Part shown: in pieces, positions 57,257 through 64,000 of the stretch
Position numbering within the stretch: the first letter of the stretch is position 1
Layout: the number at the start of each line of letters is the position of its first letter
Origin: Borreliella americana
Lineage (GTDB): Bacteria > Spirochaetota > Spirochaetia > Borreliales > Borreliaceae
Direction of reading: 5' to 3'
Length of the DNA: 64,000 bases
NCBI RefSeq assembly: GCF_021043605.1
Contig: NZ_JAJNFB010000003.1
Location: forward strand, 1 to 64,000
Notes under the pieces: model-generated
Seen by the model: the letters and a program-made list of their open reading frames with translations, nothing else
What the model was told of the DNA's origin: nothing
The model's database searches: none
Program-made: the position numbers and the translations under genes

Positions 57257-59521
57257 ATGTTGTTGAAGCTTAAATACGGTTTTGTTGGATTTTTATTATT
57301 GTTTTTAATTTTTATACTATTGCTTTTTTCTATGATTTTTAACTTTGTTTTATGTGGTTATTTGGAAGATTATTATAAGCAGCTTACAAGGGCACAAGTA
57401 AGAAGGGCAGCTTTTTCTACGCAATCTTTTTTAGATACTTTGTATGTCATAATTAATGGTGCGGCTTCTAATTTGGCACTCGAAACCATATCAGAATTTG
57501 CAATTTCTGAGAATAGAGGAAAAGATTTCTCTGAGTCTGAATTGATAGATTTAAGAAAAAATTCAAAATTTGTTATTGATTCTGTAAAGGTGAGTAAAAA
57601 ATATCGACAACATTTATATAATTTTATGTCCAATCTTAAAAATGATACCTTTTTTGAAGAATTCGCTTTTTTTGATTTTGAGGGAAGAATAATTGTTAGC
57701 ACAAGGCATGAGAATAATATGGATTTTGGCCATTCTGAGGCCAATACTAATTATTTTAAAAAAGCTGTTGAGGATTATAGACAAAGCCAATTAAAATTTA
57801 TAGGCTGGTATTCAAATCTTTCTGAAGGAATAGCCGCAGAAGTTGCTATCAGGTCTAGACAAAGCGAAAAAAAGGCTTTTGCAATCATTGTGCCTGTATA
57901 CTCTCCAGAAGATAAGCTTGTTTGTGGGTATTTAGCTGGATATCTACTTAATGATGTTTTAGCAGATAGTTTTGATAGATTTAGATTCGGTTTTTATAAA
58001 AGAGGTAATTTTATTTATGTGGATCCTAATAATATAGCAGTTAATCCTTTTGAAGAATATAATGAAACCAGCAGGGTTAGTTCTAAATTTTTAAATGTTC
58101 TTAAAGATGTTTTTTCTAAGCCGCCTCTTTTATCAAATATTCCCACCGAAGTGTCGGTTTATACCATTGATAGAATATTTATGTCCGAAATGGGAGAAGA
58201 GTGTTACTATGCGCTGTTGCCCATAGGTAGTAAGTTGGGAGAGAAGAGCGGAGTACTTATTGCTCGACTTCCCTATAAAGATATTTATGGAGTAATATCT
58301 AGTTTAAGACTTCATTATATCTTATATTCTGTCTTAGGCATTATTGTGTTAAGCTTTGTTCTTTTAACAAGAATAGATAAGATTATTAGTTTTCGTTTAA
58401 ATACAATTAGAGTTTTAGTTCAAGATATGGTTAAAGGGAATTTAAATAAAGATTATGCTTTTGATGACGATAATGTTTTTGATGAGCTTGGAATGTTGAG
58501 TCTTCAGGTTGTGAAAATGAAAAAAGCTATTTCTGTAGCGATTGCAAGTGTTTTGAGAAATATTAGTTATGTAAATAAGGCGAGTTTAGAAGTTGCCAGC
58601 TCAAGTCAAAATTTAAGCTCTAGTGCGCTACAGCAGGCATCTGCTCTTGAAGAAATGTCAGCTAATGTTGAGCAAATAGCTTCAGGTGTTAATATGAGCG
58701 CTAATAATTCTTATGAAACAGAACAAATAGCTTTAAAAACGAATGAAAATTCTCAGATAGGTGGTAAGGCTGTAGAAGAATCTGTTATTGCTATGCAAGA
58801 TATTGTAGAGAAAGTTAGTGTTATTGAAGAAATAGCTAGAAAGACCAATTTACTTGCTTTGAATGCAGCTATTGAAGCTGCAAGGGCAGGTGATGAGGGC
58901 AAAGGATTTGCTGTTGTGGCTAGTGAGATTAGAAAGTTGGCTGATCTTAGTAAAATTTCAGCTCTTGAGATTGGAGAACTAGTTGAAGATAACTCTAGGG
59001 TAGCAACCGAGGCGGGGGTAATATTTAAAGAAATGTTACCCGAAATTGAAGAAACGGCCAATCTTGTTAAGAAGATTTCAGAAGGTAGCTCTAAGCAAAG
59101 CGATCAGATTGCTCAATTTAAAATGGCTTTAGACCAGGTTGGAGAAGTTGTTCAGTCTTCAGCTTCAAACAGTGAGCAACTTTCTAGCATGTCCGATAAA
59201 ATGCTAGAAAAATCTAAAGAGCTCAGAAAATCTGTAATATTTTTCAAAATTAAAGATTCTACGATTGAGAATCTAGAAGAAGACGATTATGACTTTAGGT
59301 TAATGGATTGTCCTGAAAATTCTTTTAATAAAGATGAAAATCAAAATTTGAAGAGTAATGAAATTTCTATTTCAAATGGCAGTGGTGGGCATAATAATTA
59401 TTCTTTAGATATTGAGAACGAGCCTTCTGTAAGAAGTATTAATAAGCGAGTTGATCCTAAAAAAGCTATTGATATTGCTGATAAGGATTTAAATTTTGAT
59501 GATGATTTTTCAGAGTTTTAG
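57257..59521 (+). CDS. mcp4: Methyl-accepting chemotaxis protein Mcp4
   Basis: 754 residues. Membrane helix 1 (about 8-34), a large periplasmic Cache-type sensor, helix 2 (about 348-368), HAMP, then the signalling domain with the invariant tip [27 protein letters not shown]. An unusual acidic Asn/Ser-rich tail of about 85 residues follows the coiled coil and lacks the CheR-binding pentapeptide. GAGG nine bases upstream of the ATG. Followed 30 bases on by mcp5. Confidence 0.93.
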   Translation: MLLKLKYGFVGFLLLFLIFILLLFSMIFNFVLCGYLEDYYKQLTRAQVRRAAFSTQSFLDTLYVIINGAASNLALETISEFAISENRGKDFSESELIDLRKNSKFVIDSVKVSKKYRQHLYNFMSNLKNDTFFEEFAFFDFEGRIIVSTRHENNMDFGHSEANTNYFKKAVEDYRQSQLKFIGWYSNLSEGIAAEVAIRSRQSEKKAFAIIVPVYSPEDKLVCGYLAGYLLNDVLADSFDRFRFGFYKRGNFIYVDPNNIAVNPFEEYNETSRVSSKFLNVLKDVFSKPPLLSNIPTEVSVYTIDRIFMSEMGEECYYALLPIGSKLGEKSGVLIARLPYKDIYGVISSLRLHYILYSVLGIIVLSFVLLTRIDKIISFRLNTIRVLVQDMVKGNLNKDYAFDDDNVFDELGMLSLQVVKMKKAISVAIASVLRNISYVNKASLEVASSSQNLSSSALQQASALEEMSANVEQIASGVNMSANNSYETEQIALKTNENSQIGGKAVEESVIAMQDIVEKVSVIEEIARKTNLLALNAAIEAARAGDEGKGFAVVASEIRKLADLSKISALEIGELVEDNSRVATEAGVIFKEMLPEIEETANLVKKISEGSSKQSDQIAQFKMALDQVGEVVQSSASNSEQLSSMSDKMLEKSKELRKSVIFFKIKDSTIENLEEDDYDFRLMDCPENSFNKDENQNLKSNEISISNGSGGHNNYSLDIENEPSVRSINKRVDPKKAIDIADKDLNFDDDFSEF

Positions 59522-59551
59522 AATTTATTTTTTGTGAAAGAGGTGGTTAGT

Positions 59552-61453
59552 ATGAAGCTGAAAGCTAGGATGTTGCTACTTGTTCTTGTTCTTATAGCAT
59601 TCTTTATATCAATTTTGTTTTTTATTTTTGGAATGATGATTAATAGTAAATTAGTAGATCAGCAATTTGATCTTATGATGAATCTTATTGGAAACATTAA
59701 AAATTCTTTTAACCTTTATATTTCTTCAATGGAAGAGAAAGTTAGGGTTAGTTCTATGTATTTCAACTCTGTTGAAAAGTTTAATGAGGCTAGTAAAATC
59801 AAATCCAAAAGATTGAGTTTTATCTCAGATCAATCTGAAATTCTTGTTCAAACCGGCAGCAATATGATGGTCACAAACAAAGAAGGTAAAATAGTTTTTA
59901 CTACGGCTGTTAAGGACAATAGCGATTTTGGCAAATCTATTGGGGATAGAGAATATTTTACAAAGCTTAAAGAGTCTCAAAGTATTGTTTACAATTCCTT
60001 TGTCATGTTGGCAGATCCTGGGTCTATTGAGGAGTCTTTAGTTAAAGATATCTCCAAGATAAAAAATAAAAAAGGCCAGATTCCTTATATATTAATAGGT
60101 ATTCCATTAAGAGATTTTGAAACAGATGACATTTTTGGTTATTTTATGTTTTTTTATTCAATGGATTATATACATAGGTCTTTTAGGGGAATTAATTTTG
60201 GAATACTTTCTAGCGGTCGTGCGCTAGCTTATGATACTACGGGTAGATTATTGGTTCATCATACAGTATTGCCAGGTGACGTTTTGACTGATATTAGTGC
60301 TTCTTATTCCAATATTATTAAGAAAACATCTGAGGATTTGTTGCAAAAGAATAAAGAAATTTCAACTGTATATTATTATGATCCTAATAGCAGTAAGAAA
60401 TATGTGGGAATTAGTCAAAAGGTGTTATTAAAATTGTCTAACAATAGATTTATTCTTTTAATGAGAACTTCAGAGGATGATTTTAATTACATGTCTCGAG
60501 CTACAACTATAATCTTAGCAATTAGTTTTGTATTTACATTGTTTATGCTTGCTATTGCAACTCTTTATCTTGTGAAAAAGTTAAGCTCTTCTTTGAATAA
60601 GATACTTGAATATTCTGAGCGACTTGCTTCTGGTAATTTTACTGCTGATATTAATTTTGGTAAATGGGATACTGTAGAGCTTTATAGTTTGTACGAAGGT
60701 CTTGAGCAATTGAGAACCAATTTTTCTTCAGTTGCAAAAGGAGTCATTGAAAATCTAGATTACCTTTATGAAAATGCGATTCAAATAGCAAATGCAAGCC
60801 AGAATTTGAGTTCTGGTGCTGTTGAGCAGGCTTCTACTTTAGAGCAAATGACAGCAAATATTGAGCAAATATCACAAGGTGTTTCTGAGAATACTGAAAA
60901 TGCATCTACCACTGAAAAAATTGCTGTTAATACTAATGAAAGGACTAAAGAGGGGCATAAATCTGTTGTTAAAGCTATTGAGGCAATGACTGTAATTACT
61001 GAAAAAATTGGAATTATTGATGAAATAACAAGACAAACCAATTTACTTGCTTTAAATGCCTCAATTGAAGCTGCACGAGTTGGAGAAAAAGGTAAGGGGT
61101 TTGAAGTTGTGGCTGCTGAGGTTAGAAAGCTTGCAGATCAAAGCAAAGAATCAGCAAAAGAGATTATTGATATTGCAAACAGAAGCTTAACTGTTGCAAG
61201 TCGTGCTGGGGAAAATTTTGAACAAATAGTTCCTGGTATGGAACAAACGGCCAGACTTGTGAAAAATATTTCTAATGAAAGTTATAAGCAAAGTGTTCAA
61301 ATAGAGCAGTTTAAGAATGCAATAGAGCAAGTTAGCCAGTTAGTTCAGACCACAGCTTCAAGTAGTGAAGAACTTTCTGCAATGTCTGAAAAGATGTTAG
61401 AGAGCGTAAAAGATTTAAAAGAATCCGTTGATTACTTTAAGATCGAAAAGTAA
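59552..61453 (+). CDS. mcp5: Methyl-accepting chemotaxis protein Mcp5
   Basis: 633 residues, shorter than Mcp4 and without its tail. Two membrane helices (about 6-26 and 320-342) flank a Cache-like periplasmic sensor. Then HAMP and a signalling domain with tip [30 protein letters not shown] at 59552 chosen because AAGAGG is 8 bases upstream; an in-frame GTG at 59534 lies before that site. It ends FKIEK, without a CheR-tethering pentapeptide. Confidence 0.93.
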   Translation: MKLKARMLLLVLVLIAFFISILFFIFGMMINSKLVDQQFDLMMNLIGNIKNSFNLYISSMEEKVRVSSMYFNSVEKFNEASKIKSKRLSFISDQSEILVQTGSNMMVTNKEGKIVFTTAVKDNSDFGKSIGDREYFTKLKESQSIVYNSFVMLADPGSIEESLVKDISKIKNKKGQIPYILIGIPLRDFETDDIFGYFMFFYSMDYIHRSFRGINFGILSSGRALAYDTTGRLLVHHTVLPGDVLTDISASYSNIIKKTSEDLLQKNKEISTVYYYDPNSSKKYVGISQKVLLKLSNNRFILLMRTSEDDFNYMSRATTIILAISFVFTLFMLAIATLYLVKKLSSSLNKILEYSERLASGNFTADINFGKWDTVELYSLYEGLEQLRTNFSSVAKGVIENLDYLYENAIQIANASQNLSSGAVEQASTLEQMTANIEQISQGVSENTENASTTEKIAVNTNERTKEGHKSVVKAIEAMTVITEKIGIIDEITRQTNLLALNASIEAARVGEKGKGFEVVAAEVRKLADQSKESAKEIIDIANRSLTVASRAGENFEQIVPGMEQTARLVKNISNESYKQSVQIEQFKNAIEQVSQLVQTTASSSEELSAMSEKMLESVKDLKESVDYFKIEK

Positions 61454-61494
61454 GTTGAAGGTTTTAAATTTTTTATAACTTTTTGGTAGAATTA

Positions 61495-62562
61495 TTATTC
61501 TATGATTTTTAAAATTTTAGCACCTCCCAGGCATTCTGTATTTTTATAAAAAATTGCAAATTGTCCTGGAGAGATCCCATGGTTTTTTTTGCTTAAAGAA
61601 ATTTCCATTAAGTTGTTTGTAATAAGTTTTAATTTGCATGAGTATTTCTTTTCACCATGCCTTATTTTAATTTTTAAATTTTCAAAGTTTGAAGGTGTGT
61701 CGTTTATCCAATGTATTTCGTGAACTAAAAATTTGCGTTTTGCTTGTTTTAAATAATTTTCGTTATGGGATATGTATATAATATTTTTTTCTAAGTCTTT
61801 TTCTATAACGAACCATGGTCCGTTGCTAAGCTTTATTCCCCTTCTTTGTCCAACCGTAAAAAACCAATATCCGTTGTGAATTCCTATTATTTTTCCTGTT
61901 TCTTTTTCAATTATATTTCCTTTTTTCTCTCCAAGATGGTATTTGATAAATTCGTTATATTTAATTTTTCCTAAAAAGCAAATACCTTGACTATCTTTTC
62001 TATCTTTGTTGGGTAAATTTATGCTTTTAGCCATTTGCCTTACTTCGCTTTTAAGTAATGTGCCCAAGGGGAAGTATAGTCTTGACATTTGTTTTTGAGA
62101 GAGATGAGATAAAAAGTAGCTTTGGTCTTTAATTTTATCTTTTGCCTGTTTTAAAAAAAATTTATTATCTTTTCTTTGTATTTTAGCGTAATGTCCTGTT
62201 ACAACCAAATCATATTGACCACTGATTTTCTCAAAAAATATTCCAAACTTTATCCTTTGATTACAAAAAATATCTGGACTTGGGGTATTGCCATTTTTAA
62301 GTTCTTCAATGGTATAGCTTACTACTTTGTTATAATATTCTTTTTGAAAGTTTATTATTTCATATTGTACATTAAATTTGTTGCATATAGCTTCAACATA
62401 ATTTAAGTCTTCTTGCCAAGGGCAGTTTCCAATATAAGACAGTTCATCTTCAACCCAAATTTTTAAATAGTAGCATTTTATATTTGAATATCCTTTGTTT
62501 ATAATTCTATAAAGGGCAACAGAGCTGTCAACTCCTCCAGATAAAAGTACGGCTATTTTCAT
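61495..62562 (-). CDS. mnmA: tRNA-specific 2-thiouridylase MnmA
   Basis: 355 residues. Makes 2-thiouridine at the wobble base of tRNA-Lys/Glu/Gln. PP-loop SGGVDSS (8-14), catalytic Cys100 in FCNQRIKFG and Cys195 in GICFLGK are all present, as is the C-terminal beta-barrel domain. Faces mcp5 and is divergent from mvaS. Confidence 0.96.
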   Translation of the reverse strand: MKIAVLLSGGVDSSVALYRIINKGYSNIKCYYLKIWVEDELSYIGNCPWQEDLNYVEAICNKFNVQYEIINFQKEYYNKVVSYTIEELKNGNTPSPDIFCNQRIKFGIFFEKISGQYDLVVTGHYAKIQRKDNKFFLKQAKDKIKDQSYFLSHLSQKQMSRLYFPLGTLLKSEVRQMAKSINLPNKDRKDSQGICFLGKIKYNEFIKYHLGEKKGNIIEKETGKIIGIHNGYWFFTVGQRRGIKLSNGPWFVIEKDLEKNIIYISHNENYLKQAKRKFLVHEIHWINDTPSNFENLKIKIRHGEKKYSCKLKLITNNLMEISLSKKNHGISPGQFAIFYKNTECLGGAKILKIIE

Positions 62563-62583
62563 AAACTTCCATTTTTAGGTTTT

Positions 62584-62613
62584 ATTATATAAGATTTTGC
62601 TAATTTTTGTAAA
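62584..62613 (-). promoter_or_regulatory. Promoter of mnmA
   Basis: On the minus strand TTTACA (62608-62613; 5 of 6) and TATAAT (62584-62589) are 18 bases apart; the -10 is 22 bases from the mnmA ATG. It interleaves with the mvaS promoter on the other strand. Confidence 0.7.
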
Positions 62614-62625
62614 TTGTAATATAAT
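62597..62625 (+). promoter_or_regulatory. Promoter of mvaS
   Basis: TTGCTA (62597-62602; 4 of 6) and TATAAT (62620-62625) are 17 bases apart; the -10 is 31 bases before the mvaS ATG. Confidence 0.65.
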
Positions 62626-62655
62626 ATTTATGTCCATTAATTCATTGAGGCATAT

Positions 62656-63879
62656 ATGAAAATAGGTATTAGTGATATTAGAATTTTTCTACCTTTAAAT
62701 TATTTAGATTTTTCTGTTCTTTTGAAAAATCCTTTATATTCTTCTAATGAAGTTTTTTTAAAAAAAATCAATAGAGCAATAGATGCAACTTTGCAAAAAG
62801 GTTTTAGGTTTACCAGTCCTAATGAGGATAGTGTAACTATGGCAAGTTCTGCTGTTAAGCTTATTTTTGACAACAATAATCTTGATTTAAACAAGATTAG
62901 AATGCTTTTAGGTGGAACTGAGACAGGAGTTGATCATTCAAAGGCCATTTCTTCTTATGTTTTTGGAGCTTTAAAGCAGTCTGGTATTTGTCTAGGAAAT
63001 AATTTTCTAACTTTTCAGATTCAGCATGCATGCGCCGGTGCTGCTATGTCTTTGCACACTGTGGCAAGCGTTTTAAGCCATTCTAATAATTCTGAATATG
63101 GGATAGTTTTTTCTTCAGATATTGCGCATTATAGCAATCTTACTACGGCTGAGATTACTCAAGGAGCTGGTGCAACTGCGATTTTGATTGAAAAAAATCC
63201 CAAACTACTTTCAATCAATTTATCTGAATTTGGGGTTTATACCGATGATGTTGACGATTTTTTTAGGCCTTTTGGAAGCGTTGAAGCTAAGGTGCGAGGT
63301 CAATATTCAGTTGAATGCTATAATAATGCAAACGAACATGCTTTAAGGGATTTCGCTTTTAAAAAGCAACTTAGCATGAAAGATTTATTTTCTAATTATA
63401 GGTTTGTTTTGCATGTTCCTTTTGCTAAAATGCCAATAGACTCAATGCATTATATTTTGAAAAAATATTATAGCGATGATGAATCTGTTAGAAATGCTTA
63501 TTTAGAATCAATAAATTTTTACGATGGAGTTGAAGCTGCTATAGAAGTGGGGAATTTGTATACAGGTTCAATTTTTCTATCTTTAGCATTTTATTTAAAA
63601 AGAGTATTTTCTAAAAAAGATATTACAGGGGAAAAGATATTGTTTTGTTCTTATGGATCTGGCAATATTATGATTATTTATGAACTTACCATTGAAAAGA
63701 GCGCTTTTGATGTTATTAAATTGTGGGATCTTGATGGGCTTATAAAAAATAGAAATAATGCAAATTTTGAAGAATATAAAGATTTTTTTCAAAATAAAAT
63801 AGTTCCTGGTGAATCCAGAGGATTTTATTTAAAAGAACTAAGGAATGATGGATACCGAGTTTATGGGTATCGAGCCTAA
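62656..63879 (+). CDS. mvaS: Hydroxymethylglutaryl-CoA synthase
   Basis: 407 residues. Condenses acetyl-CoA with acetoacetyl-CoA to HMG-CoA, opening the mevalonate route to isoprenoids. General acid Glu in EDSVTMA (about 57-63), catalytic Cys126 in QHACAGA, and a His in the LHVPFAKM segment (about 253-260) mark the active site. Start preceded by GAGG. The 3' end overlaps the next mevalonate-pathway gene. Confidence 0.94.
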   Translation: MKIGISDIRIFLPLNYLDFSVLLKNPLYSSNEVFLKKINRAIDATLQKGFRFTSPNEDSVTMASSAVKLIFDNNNLDLNKIRMLLGGTETGVDHSKAISSYVFGALKQSGICLGNNFLTFQIQHACAGAAMSLHTVASVLSHSNNSEYGIVFSSDIAHYSNLTTAEITQGAGATAILIEKNPKLLSINLSEFGVYTDDVDDFFRPFGSVEAKVRGQYSVECYNNANEHALRDFAFKKQLSMKDLFSNYRFVLHVPFAKMPIDSMHYILKKYYSDDESVRNAYLESINFYDGVEAAIEVGNLYTGSIFLSLAFYLKRVFSKKDITGEKILFCSYGSGNIMIIYELTIEKSAFDVIKLWDLDGLIKNRNNANFEEYKDFFQNKIVPGESRGFYLKELRNDGYRVYGYRA

Positions 63880-64000
63880 TATATTAGAAAATAAAAAAAG
63901 GCATATTGAGATTTGTTTAAATAAAAACGATGTTAAAAGTAGCTGCAATTTCTTAAAGTTTATTAAGTTAAAACACAATGCTCTTAGCGATTTTAATTTT
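63848..64000 (+). CDS. fni: Type 2 isopentenyl-diphosphate isomerase, N-terminus only (truncated by window end)
   Basis: 51 codons are visible and the frame is open at the window end. It overlaps mvaS; ATGs at 63845, 63848 and 63863 share the frame, with AAGGA just before the first two, so the exact start is uncertain. The segment [11 protein letters not shown] fits the N-terminal RKxxHI pattern of type 2 IDI, and gene order after mvaS supports it. It would be an FMN enzyme making DMAPP from IPP. Confidence 0.65.
   Translation, partial: MDTEFMGIEPNILENKKRHIEICLNKNDVKSSCNFLKFIKLKHNALSDFNF

Noticed and set aside
61484-61497. Terminator between mcp5 and mnmA (AGAAT/ATTCT)
   Set aside because: Only five A/T-rich pairs with a four-base loop and no U-run; too weak to call.

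Overview
This window looks like ordinary, gene-dense chromosome of a Lyme-group spirochaete (Borrelia/Borreliella burgdorferi sensu lato). The DNA is strongly AT-rich. The gene set is diagnostic: class I lysyl-tRNA synthetase, BosR, FlaA followed by cheA2-cheW3-cheX-cheY3, a mevalonate-pathway HMG-CoA synthase, polyamine uptake, and a HemW relative that has lost its iron-sulfur motif. Gene order matches, from memory, strain B31 loci BB0630 to BB0684. The BB numbers are recalled from gene order, not looked up. I saw no insertion sequence, prophage, CRISPR array or plasmid-type paralogous family.

Layout. 1-1500: 3' part of fruK, an exported small protein and tRNA-Asp. 1521-11559 (minus): pncB-recC-recB-recD, NAD salvage plus the whole RecBCD machine. 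11693-16258 (plus): zwf and two NhaC antiporters. 16305-20935 (minus): potABCD polyamine importer and rbgA. 21097-23376 (plus): nanE-ptsG amino-sugar/glucose genes. 23410-26711 (minus): an unassigned protein, BosR and a lipase. 26901-33099 (plus): groEL, a small protein, yajC-secD-secF and an unassigned helical protein. 33096-39321: DnaJ-like protein, degenerate HemW, rpiA, gpmA, lysS, era. 39426-43901: zinc-ribbon, DUF192, lipoprotein, glycosyltransferase-like, amidase and GerMN-like envelope genes. 43981-50051: flaA and the chemotaxis operon. 50092-53166 (minus): gph and three uncharacterised genes, one with a voltage-sensor-like helix. 53442-57102: nucleoside-type ABC transporter. 57257-61453: two chemoreceptors. 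61495-64000: mnmA, then mvaS and the start of fni.

The genes fit a host-dependent parasite: it imports polyamines, sugars, nicotinate and nucleosides, makes isoprenoids by the mevalonate route, and devotes much coding to motility and chemotaxis. Genes are packed, with many 1-40 base overlaps and frequent TTG or GTG starts (one apparent ATT start, nanE). Several ORF starts are moved here to fit ribosome binding sites, signal peptides or family N-termini.

No clearly new multi-gene system was found. The best leads are the ATT start of nanE, the HemW lacking both cluster cysteines and the GGGTPS motif, a CheW-CheR fusion, a voltage-sensor-like membrane protein at 50604-51650, a GerMN-like protein beside a cell-wall amidase, and several undescribed inverted or tandem repeats in regulatory gaps.
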